Shown in pieces: positions 38,814-46,891 of a stretch of 64,000 nucleotides of DNA. Each line of letters starts with the position of its first letter. Positions within the stretch are counted from its first letter, which is position 1. Below the pieces are notes generated by a model. That model saw only the letters and a list, made by a program, of their open reading frames with translations. It made no database searches and had not been told where the DNA came from. The stretch is from JAIVJZ01 sp036386515 (GTDB taxonomy: Bacteria; Acidobacteriota; Blastocatellia; Pyrinomonadales; Pyrinomonadaceae). The translations under genes and the position numbers were made by a program. The stretch is taken from the NCBI GenBank assembly GCA_036386515.1, contig DASVVO010000052.1, positions 62,001 to 126,000 on the forward strand, read 5' to 3'.

Positions 38814-39281
38814 TCAGCTACTCTTTTCATCCGCCGCCCGTCCCGCCCCTCTGATCAGCAGGTAGGCGGGCAGCAACAACAACCAGAAGCCGTCCTTCGG
38901 CGTCAGCGAGGCCGCGACCAGACTGATCGCCGCCAGTTCCCAACCGAAATATGCCGGGGGGCGTTTCCCCTCTCTCGCCGCCCAGGAGATGAACTGACCC
39001 AGCAGGAACGTGAAGCCTCCCCACAGCAGCGACCAGAAAATCAACTCCCGATCCACATGTGAAGGAATCCGGCCGAGCGATGAATCGGCCTCGCCGAAAA
39101 ACCCTTCGGCGAATATCCGCGCCAGCGGCGCACGGCCGACCCACGCCGCGCCGAGCACGTGCAGCGCGCCGATCGCCATGATCAATCTGGCCGCCTGCCT
39201 TTGCCGTAGATACAAGACGGCCAGCAGGCAGGCCAGAAAGAGGAGTCCCAGAATCAACCTGACGAGGTCGGCCTCAAGCAT
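38814..39281 (-). CDS. Small four-helix membrane protein, DUF6463-like
   Basis: A 155-residue protein with hydrophobic helices at about 5-24, 33-50, 80-100 and 115-145. GALHVLGAAWVGR and RELIFWSLLWGGFTFLLGQ resemble the DUF6463 group of small bacterial membrane proteins. A much longer open frame upstream overlaps the next gene out of phase and is not used. Function unknown. Confidence 0.65.
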   Translation of the reverse strand: MLEADLVRLILGLLFLACLLAVLYLRQRQAARLIMAIGALHVLGAAWVGRAPLARIFAEGFFGEADSSLGRIPSHVDRELIFWSLLWGGFTFLLGQFISWAAREGKRPPAYFGWELAAISLVAASLTPKDGFWLLLLPAYLLIRGAGRAADEKSS

Positions 39282-39343
39282 AGTCGCACGCGAGGCGACG
39301 GCCGGAAGGCTTCGGAGCCTTTCGGCGGCCGCGCCCGTCCCTT

Positions 39344-41188
39344 CTAGTGAATCGAGAAGATCGCCACGTCGTGATGGAGCGGGTCGAACTGGTAGAACCT
39401 GAGGCGGCGCGACGGCTCGTAGTTGAACGTGATGTTGACCTTGCGCATCGAGGGCTGGTAGGGGGCGGCCGTCGCCGCCGGGACAACCACGGCGAGGTCG
39501 CCGTTGGCGGTGTTCGGGATGTTCATCCACCAGTGGGCGCGGCCGAAAGTGAACCAGCAGCCGGAGCCGCCGACCTTGACGGACGACTTGAACTGATTCT
39601 CCCAACCGCGCGCGCCGCCGAAGTCCACGTTCTGGTAGCCGTGCTCGAAGTTGTCGCCGTTGTAGATGGTCACCTTGAGTTGCGTGCCGCGCATCTTCCA
39701 GCGGGTGAAGTCGATCCGCTGGGCGTCGTTGATGAACTCGCTGCGGTCGGCGAACTCGGCGTAGATGGTGTTGTTGACGTAGAGCAACGTGAGGTCTGAG
39801 TCTTTGTCCGCCGTCACGCGTTGCCTGCCCGCGCGCGGCAGACGGGTGCGGTTGCCCCAGTCGTCGAAGTGGCCGTCGGCCACCTTGTTGCCGCGTGCGT
39901 CGAAGGTGCCGTAGGCCTCGCGGACGCCGGCGAGCACGCGTGCATAGTCGCCGCGCCGTGCCGCCTCGCGCGCGGCGCGCAGCGCGTTCCACATCTGCTT
40001 CTCGGGCGCGAGGTCGCCGATTTTGGAGATCGCCCAACGCTTCGAGGCCTCGTTCAAGCTCGGCTTGCAAGGGACGACGCCGCCGGTTTGAGCGCGCGGG
40101 CAGAACACCGAACGCTCCCAATCGGGCAGCGACATGGGCTGGCCGCCGTTGATGCTCGCCATCTTCCTCGCGTTCTCGAAAACCTGCGCGCGCGGCGGGT
40201 GGACTCTCCATCCCCAGGTGTATGTGAGGTTGAGATATTTGCCTTGCGCCATCTTGATTTTGAAGACGGTGCGCGTGCCGTTCTCCATCGGAAAGAAACT
40301 CTGATCCATCCCGACGTGCGGCTTCGGCATCGGCTTGGGCGCACCCGGCGAGGGCGAGGGCGCGGGCGGATCCCAATACATCACGAAGGGAGAGAAATCG
40401 TCCTCGCCCCGGCTGAGCACGTCCACGGTGAAGGTCACAGTCCAGGGGACGTTCAGCACCGCGCTCGGGTCAACGAAGGCGGTATCGGATTCGATGTGGC
40501 TGTCGTACCAGACCTGGTGAATGTTGACGTTGCCGCCCACCACCGTCTTGCCCGTGTCGTCATAGATCGGCGTCACCTGCTTGATCTTCTCCGGCCCCAT
40601 GTAGTGGAGCACGGGGATGCCGCTGTAGGCGCGGTCGGGGAGCGGGTTGCCTTCCAGAATGTCGATGCCCCGCTGGAGCGAGCGGTTGATGATCTCGACC
40701 TCGGCCGCTTCCCGGCCCGGCTGACCCGCCAGACGCATGACCTGCTCGAAGACGCCGCGCAGGTCGTCGGTGGGCGACGCGGGGTTGATCTCCGTCACGA
40801 CCGGGTCGCCGTCGTGCAGGTTGTAAGGGTTCCTCGGCGTCGAGGGCAGGGTGTTCAACATCTCCTGGCCTTCGGAGTCGAACATGTTGGTGTAGATGGT
40901 CGGGAGGAAGTTCGTTCCCGGCGGCAGCGTGAAGGGGTCAACCTCCGGCTTCGGGAACACGCTCTCGATGGTTTCGACGTTGAGCACGTTGCCGACGGGC
41001 GAGGGCACGGGGGTCGCCACGGGGCGCGGCTGCGGGTAGGGGTGGCAATCGGGCGCGGCGGTGGGGGTGCCCTGATAAGGGCACGGCGGCGGCGTTTGCT
41101 GCGCGAGGGAAAGCGTGGGCATGAGCAGAGCCACTGCGAGCGTCGCCGCTTGAGCGACCGCGTATAGAGACTTCATCAAGGACTTCAT
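39344..41188 (-). CDS. Large secreted protein of unknown function
   Basis: A 614-residue protein with a clear signal peptide (AVAQAATLAVALLMPTLSLAQ) and a strong GGAGGAGGAGG ribosome-binding site before the ATG at 41188. The mature part starts with a Pro-rich CPYQG/CHPYP region, then beta-rich domains containing NVNIHQVWYDSHIESDTA, VMYWDPP and WRVHPPRAQVFENARKM, and ends with a lectin-like GCWFTFGRAHWWMNIPN block. I recognise no family. It sits between a SCO-like gene and a small membrane-protein gene downstream of the multicopper oxidase, so an extracytoplasmic partner of that oxidase is plausible. Confidence 0.75.
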   Translation of the reverse strand: MKSLMKSLYAVAQAATLAVALLMPTLSLAQQTPPPCPYQGTPTAAPDCHPYPQPRPVATPVPSPVGNVLNVETIESVFPKPEVDPFTLPPGTNFLPTIYTNMFDSEGQEMLNTLPSTPRNPYNLHDGDPVVTEINPASPTDDLRGVFEQVMRLAGQPGREAAEVEIINRSLQRGIDILEGNPLPDRAYSGIPVLHYMGPEKIKQVTPIYDDTGKTVVGGNVNIHQVWYDSHIESDTAFVDPSAVLNVPWTVTFTVDVLSRGEDDFSPFVMYWDPPAPSPSPGAPKPMPKPHVGMDQSFFPMENGTRTVFKIKMAQGKYLNLTYTWGWRVHPPRAQVFENARKMASINGGQPMSLPDWERSVFCPRAQTGGVVPCKPSLNEASKRWAISKIGDLAPEKQMWNALRAAREAARRGDYARVLAGVREAYGTFDARGNKVADGHFDDWGNRTRLPRAGRQRVTADKDSDLTLLYVNNTIYAEFADRSEFINDAQRIDFTRWKMRGTQLKVTIYNGDNFEHGYQNVDFGGARGWENQFKSSVKVGGSGCWFTFGRAHWWMNIPNTANGDLAVVVPAATAAPYQPSMRKVNITFNYEPSRRLRFYQFDPLHHDVAIFSIH

Positions 41189-41214
41189 CACAGACCTCCT
41201 CCTCCTGCTCAGAG

Positions 41215-41976
41215 CTACGAGCGTCGACCGACCTTGAGCGATGTTTTCGTCGCCCCGGAAGCAAACGGCCCGCCGCGGCGGAACTCGCCCGCCGCCGGCG
41301 CAGGCCGCGCCTCGACCCACGAGAGCCGCTTGACGATCCACTCCGGCTCCGCTTTGGACGGCACAGACCCCCACAGCCCGACCGCTTCGTTGCCGTAGCG
41401 GACGAGACCCATCGAGCTATCCTTCACGGGAGCGGAACCCGGCCGCGGGGGCGCGCCGGTGTGGGCAAAGAGCCTGCCGCGCACGGCCTGCACCGCTTCC
41501 GCGCCGGCCGAGAGAAAGAGCCAGCCCGCTCCCACCCCGTGCCGTTCGGCGAAGGCGCGCAGGGCGGCGGGCGTGTCGTTTTCCGAGTCAACGCCGAGCG
41601 AGTACATGAAAACGTCGCGCCCCATTCGCTCGCCGAGCAGCCTTTGCACTCTGACGAGGTTCGCCGTCACCGGATACAGGGCTTCGTTCCTGATGGACAT
41701 GCAGTTGATGAGCACGGTGCGGCCGCGCAGCAGGTCTTGATAGAACAAAGCCTTCCGGCCGTCGTGCGTGTGGACGACGACGTTGGGGAAATAGTTCGCG
41801 TAGGCTCCCCCGCCCGCGGGGCGCACGCACGGCGCGTCTTTCCCGTCGGCGGCCGGGGAGGACGCCTCGTGCCCTTCGCCTTCGCGCGTCTTTTGCGCCG
41901 CCGCGCCGAAAGCGAGGGCGGGGATGGCGACGGCTCCCGCCGCCAGTTGCGCCAGCATGTTTCTTCGGTTCGTCAT
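41215..41976 (-). CDS. SCO-like protein lacking the second copper cysteine
   Basis: A 253-residue protein with a Tat-like signal (NRRNMLAQLAAGAVAIPALAFGA). The SCO/thioredoxin-like domain is recognisable: KALFYQDLLRGRTVLINCMSI, LLGERMGRDVFMYSLGVDSENDTPAALRAFA, GAGWLFLSAGAEAVQAVR and a C-terminal WIVKRLSW. Where true SCO proteins have C-x3-C-P, only the first Cys is kept (INCMSIRNE) and the second position is Arg. Classical copper binding is therefore unlikely. A GGAGAGAGGAA box supports the ATG at 41976. Confidence 0.8.
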   Translation of the reverse strand: MTNRRNMLAQLAAGAVAIPALAFGAAAQKTREGEGHEASSPAADGKDAPCVRPAGGGAYANYFPNVVVHTHDGRKALFYQDLLRGRTVLINCMSIRNEALYPVTANLVRVQRLLGERMGRDVFMYSLGVDSENDTPAALRAFAERHGVGAGWLFLSAGAEAVQAVRGRLFAHTGAPPRPGSAPVKDSSMGLVRYGNEAVGLWGSVPSKAEPEWIVKRLSWVEARPAPAAGEFRRGGPFASGATKTSLKVGRRS

Positions 41977-42049
41977 CAAGGGTTCCTCTCTCCGGTATCG
42001 GGCACCTATCACGCGCCGGGCAACTTGTCCCGGCGGCCTTCCGTCAGCT

Positions 42050-43951
42050 TCACTCCTCGTCGGGGATCACGCCGGGCGGACGTTCCTCCAGAAAGACGGG
42101 CGGCGCGCCCTCCATCCGCGGCCCGAGGAAGCCACGGCCAGGCTCGACGATGTCCCAGCGAATCATCATCGAATGGTCTTCGTGAATGACGTTGTGGCAG
42201 TGCATGACGTACTTGCCGAGGAAGTCTCGCCAGCGCATGAAGACCTTCACCTCGTCGCCGGGCAGCAGCGTCGCCACGTCGCGGCGCGGCCCGCCCATGA
42301 AGACCTTGAGCGGCGGCTCGGCGGCCGACGGCAACGCCCCGGCCAGGCGCGGCCGGTCTTCGCCGGGCGAGTGGGTGTTGAAGGACGGTTTGAGTTGCTC
42401 GTTGCGATCTTGAATGGCGTTGTAGGGGTAGGGCTTGCCGTTGATTTCGAGGATCAGAAACTCCGTGAAGTGGCTGTGAATGGGGTGCGCCCAGTCGTTG
42501 CCCGCGTTGCGAAACGTCCAGATTTCCGCCGTGTCCTGCTCGATCCCTGCGTCGATGCGGTTCGGGTCGAAGACGCGGCCGTTGATCGTCCACACGCCGC
42601 CGTCGTAGTCGAACTCCCAGGTGCGTTGGAACTTCACCTCGTCGAGGTTGATGTTCGGCAGGGGGCGGAAGGAATCGGGGATGCGGCTCGGGTCGGGGGC
42701 GGTCGCCGGGATGACATCGAAGCGCAGGATGCCGTCGCCGGGGTCGAGCAGGCGGCCGGTCGGCCCCCGCCCGTTGGTCTGCTCCAGCCGGTTGACGAGC
42801 ATCACGGAATCGCCCACCTTGTAGTCGGTGAAGTCGATGATGATGTCCACGCGCTGCGACACGCTGAAGTAGATGCTCTCGGCGCGGACTGGCTCCGGCT
42901 GAAAGTTGCCGTCGCCGGAAACGATGGTGAAGGGCTTGCCCGAACTGAGAAAGAGTTGGTAGAAGCGCGACGGCCCGCCGTTGATGATGCGGAAGCGATA
43001 CTTGCGCCGTTCGACCTTGAAGTGCGGGCGAATCCTCCGGTTGACGGTGACCATGTCGCCGAGCCACCCATCGGTCACGAAGGGATTGAAGGCGACTTGC
43101 GCCGAGCCGTCCGGCTGCGCCGCGAACAACACGTCGTGCAGGATGATCGGCACGTCGTATTTGCCGCTCGGCAAACGCCACGCCTTCGGGTTCGGATCGT
43201 TCTCGTTGTTCGAGTCCTCTTCGTCGAAGAGGAGATAGAAACCGGAGAGTCCGGCATAGACGTTGGCCGCGGTGAAGTCGATGCGGTGGTCGTGATACCA
43301 GAGCGTGGTCAGTTTCTCGCGCGGGTCGAAGCCCGAGGGGAAGTTGCAGTAGTGGTGATCCCAGAACTCTCCGGGGTTGATCCAGTCCTGCGGGTTGCCG
43401 TCCGACTCCGAGGCCGTGTGCGCGTTGTGGAGGTGGGTCGTCGTCGAGGGAGACGCGAAGGTGACTTTGCTCTCGCGCACCGGCGGCAGCGTGTTGTAGC
43501 GACGCACGAGGATCGGCTCGCCGTAGTACGCGTGGTAGATGGGGCCGGGCGTCACCCCGTCGAAGCCCCAAGACCAACTTCCCTTGTCGTAGGGCGGCTC
43601 CGGGTGATACTGCCAGTTGATCTCGGTCTCCCTGATCTCATAGAGCTTCTTCGGGGCGAACTCGGCGTAGCGTTGATGCGCGCTCGGGTCGGGCGGCGGG
43701 TTGAGATTCTTCACGGGCACTTTCACCGGAGGGATGAACAGCTCCGCCGCGAACGGACGGGCGGGCGGGCTGGGCTGCGAAAGCTGGTCGGGGAACCCGT
43801 CCGGCGGGCACAGGTATTTGAGCAGGTCTTTGCCCTTCTCCCGCGCGCCCTGCGCCGGTCTGCCGCCTCCTTGCGCCGACGCGCCGCCGGGCGCGAGTAG
43901 GCCAGCCCCGCCGGCGGCGAGTCCGAGTTTGATCACGTCTCTTCTTTTCAT
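42050..43951 (-). CDS. Tat-exported multicopper oxidase (CotA/bilirubin-oxidase-like)
   Basis: A 633-residue three-cupredoxin enzyme with a Tat-type signal (MKRRDVIKLGLAAGGAGLL). All four copper-ligand motifs are present: HLHNAH, WYHDHRID, HPIHSHF and the terminal MHCHNVIHEDHSMM, whose Met is the type-1 axial ligand. Such enzymes oxidise phenols, bilirubin or Mn(II)/Fe(II) while reducing oxygen to water. Length and the absence of Met-rich loops favour CotA or bilirubin oxidase over CueO. It begins the SCO/unknown/SCO/cytochrome module and follows the LRAT-like gene by 127 bp. Confidence 0.93.
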   Translation of the reverse strand: MKRRDVIKLGLAAGGAGLLAPGGASAQGGGRPAQGAREKGKDLLKYLCPPDGFPDQLSQPSPPARPFAAELFIPPVKVPVKNLNPPPDPSAHQRYAEFAPKKLYEIRETEINWQYHPEPPYDKGSWSWGFDGVTPGPIYHAYYGEPILVRRYNTLPPVRESKVTFASPSTTTHLHNAHTASESDGNPQDWINPGEFWDHHYCNFPSGFDPREKLTTLWYHDHRIDFTAANVYAGLSGFYLLFDEEDSNNENDPNPKAWRLPSGKYDVPIILHDVLFAAQPDGSAQVAFNPFVTDGWLGDMVTVNRRIRPHFKVERRKYRFRIINGGPSRFYQLFLSSGKPFTIVSGDGNFQPEPVRAESIYFSVSQRVDIIIDFTDYKVGDSVMLVNRLEQTNGRGPTGRLLDPGDGILRFDVIPATAPDPSRIPDSFRPLPNINLDEVKFQRTWEFDYDGGVWTINGRVFDPNRIDAGIEQDTAEIWTFRNAGNDWAHPIHSHFTEFLILEINGKPYPYNAIQDRNEQLKPSFNTHSPGEDRPRLAGALPSAAEPPLKVFMGGPRRDVATLLPGDEVKVFMRWRDFLGKYVMHCHNVIHEDHSMMIRWDIVEPGRGFLGPRMEGAPPVFLEERPPGVIPDEE

Positions 43952-44078
43952 CAGGGTGTCTCTCCTGTCATTCGGCGCGGCGCGCGGGATGCGCCCCGGT
44001 GTGAGATGTGAGTCCGCCGCCGCTCCTGAAAGGCGCGCGGATTTTGAGAGCTTGCGTTACCGTCGCCGCCGCCCGCGC

Positions 44079-44543
44079 TTACCTGCGCGGCTCTCCGGCG
44101 AAGCTGTCGATAATATTTCCGACCAAGACCGCGAAGACCGTAATCGGCACCACGACCGGCGCGAACATCAAAGCCAACGCCGCCGCTCCCGGCTGGCTGC
44201 TGACGAAGGAGGCCATGCTGTTGACCTGTGCGCTTTCCCTTCTCCCCGTCTTGCACCAGACGGCGAAGTGCTCGCAGTTACTCATCAACGGGTCGAAGCC
44301 GCGCGCGCCCAGGCTGCCGAGGGCGCGTCTCAACACCCTGTCCGGCGCGTCGCAATCGACGTAGCTCCTCACCCTGATCGAACCGCCTTCCGCGAACTCC
44401 GCGAGCGACGTGCGCTTCACCGTTGAGCGGAGCGGCAGTTCGTCCGTCCAGTAGTGAATGACCGTTCCATCGCCGCAATCGATCCCGTGATGGCTGTAGA
44501 TTCCGCCCAGACGGTCTACGTAGATGTGATCTCCGCGAGCCAT
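44079..44543 (-). CDS. LRAT-domain (NlpC/P60-like) protein
   Basis: A 154-residue protein with the lecithin:retinol acyltransferase-type permuted papain fold: N-terminal MARGDHIYVDR, catalytic His in YSHHGIDCGDGTVIHY, and catalytic Cys in MSNCEHFAVWC. A C-terminal hydrophobic helix (MFAPVVVPITVFAVLVGNII) anchors it in the membrane, as in vertebrate LRAT/HRASLS proteins. Family members transfer acyl chains between phospholipids and other acceptors. A carotenoid cleavage oxygenase gene lies 9 kb upstream, so an apocarotenoid acceptor is conceivable but unsupported. Confidence 0.87.
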   Translation of the reverse strand: MARGDHIYVDRLGGIYSHHGIDCGDGTVIHYWTDELPLRSTVKRTSLAEFAEGGSIRVRSYVDCDAPDRVLRRALGSLGARGFDPLMSNCEHFAVWCKTGRRESAQVNSMASFVSSQPGAAALALMFAPVVVPITVFAVLVGNIIDSFAGEPRR

Positions 44544-44595
44544 ACCCTCCCCGGACGCGCCTGAGACGCGCCCATCCCCTCTCCGTCAGCCTGTT

Positions 44596-46140
44596 CTAAG
44601 AGTTGTTCGCATCGGCGAGGTCTCTGTTCGCCGGGCCGTTGATGACGCGCCCGTAGCGGTCGAAGCGCGAGCCGTGGCAAGGACAGTCCCAACTCTTCTC
44701 CGTGGAATTCCAGGAGACCGGGCAGCCCGCGTGAGTGCAGGCGGCCTGACGCTGGTGCAGCACGCCGTCCTCGTCGCGGTAGGCGGCGATCTTCGAGAGG
44801 CCGCGCCGGATGATGCACCCCTCGCCCGGCTCGATCTCGCGCGCCGCGTCAACTTCGCCGCCCGTCAGCCAGTCGGTGTAATGCGCCAGCACGTTCAGGT
44901 TCTCGTTGACGAAATCCGAGGTGGCGACCGACCCGGAGCGCGAGGGGTTGTACAGCCCAGCCCAGTCGTTGCGCCGCCCTTGAATCAAGTCTGTGAGCAG
45001 GATGCCGGCGATGGTGCCGTGCGTCATGCCGTGGCCGGAATCGCCGGTGGCGATGAGGACGTTCGGCTGGTCGAGAGGCATGCGGCCGATGTAGGCCAAG
45101 CTGTCGGTCGGCTCCACGATCTGGCCTGACCATTGAAACTCGATCTTCCCGATCATAGGGAAGCGTCGCCGCGTCCAGCGATAGAGTTCGGCGAAGCGTT
45201 CGTCGCCGTCGTCGTGGTCGCCGACGCGCTCGTCCTCGCCGCCGACGATCAGCAGGTCGTGGGTGGGGTCGCCGTTATCGTCCGTCACCGTTTGGAGGCG
45301 CACGTAGTGATAGGGGTCGGGCGTGTCCCAGTAGAGCGCGCGCGTCACGGAATCGTGGGGCACGTGCGCGCCGATCACGTAGGTGCGGTACTTGCCTTCC
45401 CTGGTGCTCACGAGAAGCCGGTCGATGACGGGGGAATTGGTCGCCACGACGACCGCCCCGGCCGAGACCACACACCCGTCGCTCGTCGTGACGCGGGCGG
45501 GCGCGCCGCCGCGAATCTCCGAGGCGTGGGTTCCGGTGTAGATGCGCCCGCCGTCGCGCGTGACGCAGCGCGCCAGCCCCGTCAGATATTTGAGCGGGCT
45601 GAACTGCGCCTGCTGCGGAAAGCGGAGACAGCGACCCGTGTCGAAGTCTTTGATCGGCGCGCAGTCAACCCACTCGACATCGCTCAGACCGGCGCGATGC
45701 GCGGCGTCGATCTCCCATTGCAGTTCGTCCTGCGAGCAATCGGGCGGGGTGAAGAGGTAGCCGTCGAGCCGCTCGAAGTCGCAGTCGATCTCTTCCTCGC
45801 GGGCGATCCTCTCGATGCAATCGATGGCCGCCGTGTGGCTCTCGGCGGCGAGGCGCGCGCCCCGCTCGCCGAACATGCGTTCGAGGTCGTAGTAGCGGTC
45901 GTCGAGCGCGTTCGAGAGGTGGGCGGTGGTGCGGCCGGTCTCGCCGCCGCCCACCGTGCCGTCGTCCAGCACGATGACGGAACGCCCCTCGCGCGCGAGC
46001 ATGTAAGCGGTCGTCATCCCCGCGATGCCCGCGCCGACTATCACCACGTCGGCGCGCGCGTGCGTGTCGAGCGGCGGGTATCGCGGCGTCTCGTCCCAGG
46101 CCATCCAGGGTGAAGTGGTTTCTCCCGAATCGTTTCCCAT
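44596..46140 (-). CDS. FAD-dependent oxidoreductase with C-terminal Rieske domain
   Basis: A 514-residue fusion. The DAO-type flavoprotein has VVIVGAGIAGMTTAYML at about 30-46, the typical GGGETGRTTAHLS block and a C-terminal FAD loop LIATGDSGHGMTHG. It is followed by a Rieske 2Fe-2S domain with CTHAGCPV and CPCHGSRFD ligands at the end. This arrangement is common in bacteria and annotated as Rieske-FAD amine or glycerol-type oxidases; substrate is unknown. The ATG at 46140 (MGNDSGE) is preferred over an upstream ATG at 46182. Confidence 0.92.
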   Translation of the reverse strand: MGNDSGETTSPWMAWDETPRYPPLDTHARADVVIVGAGIAGMTTAYMLAREGRSVIVLDDGTVGGGETGRTTAHLSNALDDRYYDLERMFGERGARLAAESHTAAIDCIERIAREEEIDCDFERLDGYLFTPPDCSQDELQWEIDAAHRAGLSDVEWVDCAPIKDFDTGRCLRFPQQAQFSPLKYLTGLARCVTRDGGRIYTGTHASEIRGGAPARVTTSDGCVVSAGAVVVATNSPVIDRLLVSTREGKYRTYVIGAHVPHDSVTRALYWDTPDPYHYVRLQTVTDDNGDPTHDLLIVGGEDERVGDHDDGDERFAELYRWTRRRFPMIGKIEFQWSGQIVEPTDSLAYIGRMPLDQPNVLIATGDSGHGMTHGTIAGILLTDLIQGRRNDWAGLYNPSRSGSVATSDFVNENLNVLAHYTDWLTGGEVDAAREIEPGEGCIIRRGLSKIAAYRDEDGVLHQRQAACTHAGCPVSWNSTEKSWDCPCHGSRFDRYGRVINGPANRDLADANNS

Positions 46141-46237
46141 AATTCCTTCCTTGTCTTTCCCGAGACCGCCCCGTGGCAACAACCATCCGCGCTTCGCGCC
46201 GGGGGTTTAATAACTTGCGAAAGTCCCGCCCGAGACC

Positions 46238-46891
46238 TCAGACGCTCGACGCATAACCCGCGCCCGCCGCCCCCGCCGTTGCGGCCGACGCGCGCAACGC
46301 GGGCGATTGCCCGAAAGATTGCCCGGCCAGGCGCATCGCCCGCGCCGCCTCTTCCGTTCGCTCGTCGCGGACGAGCGGGCAGCGGCGTCCATACTCGGAG
46401 ACGTAGATGTCCGCTTTCGGGATGAACCCGAGCAGCCGCGAGAGGAACGACGTGTGGGCGCGCCCGGCATCGAAGAGGAGCCAGGTGAAATCGTAAGGCA
46501 GCGGCGCGACGAACCGGCGGTGCGCTTCGAGCATCATCAACACGGGCACGTTTCTGCCGCGAAACAATTTGCTCACGGCGAGGTGCGTGAAGCGCGCGGC
46601 GCGCGTCCCCGGCTCGAAGCCGAGGTTGTGGTCTGCGTGCAGGCACGTGTCGCCGCTCGTGTCCGCCACGCTCAACGTGCCGACGGCCTGACCGCCCGGA
46701 TAGACGCGCGCGATGAGATGAGAGAGTTGCCCGTCTCGCTCCGCCTCGTCGGGCGCGAGCCTGATCCCAAGCTCACGCTCGAAGACCTCCCGCCTTATCT
46801 CCCACATCGCCGCCTCGTCTTCCTTACTCAAAACTTCCTCGATAATAATTTCCACCGTGAGACTCCCTTCCCCCGACGCTTCGAGATTCAT
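46238..46891 (-). CDS. GNAT/FeeM-LuxI-fold N-acyltransferase-like protein
   Basis: A 217-residue protein whose pattern MWEIRREVFERELGI, then HLIARVYPGGQAVGTLSVAD, FTHLAVSKLFRGRNVPVLMMLEA and DAGRAHTSFLSRLLGF resembles N-acyl amino acid synthases (FeeM) and autoinducer synthases. In those enzymes an acyl-carrier-bound fatty acid is joined to an amino compound. The gene overlaps the antiporter gene by 4 nt. Specific substrate not deducible; a signalling or lipid-making role is plausible. Confidence 0.72.
   Translation of the reverse strand: MNLEASGEGSLTVEIIIEEVLSKEDEAAMWEIRREVFERELGIRLAPDEAERDGQLSHLIARVYPGGQAVGTLSVADTSGDTCLHADHNLGFEPGTRAARFTHLAVSKLFRGRNVPVLMMLEAHRRFVAPLPYDFTWLLFDAGRAHTSFLSRLLGFIPKADIYVSEYGRRCPLVRDERTEEAARAMRLAGQSFGQSPALRASAATAGAAGAGYASSV

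Noticed and set aside
38814..40376. A 520-codon minus-strand frame including the DUF6463-like protein
   Set aside because: Only the last 155 residues look like protein; the rest overlaps the secreted 614-aa gene out of phase and is Arg-rich. The ATG at 39281 is the sensible start.
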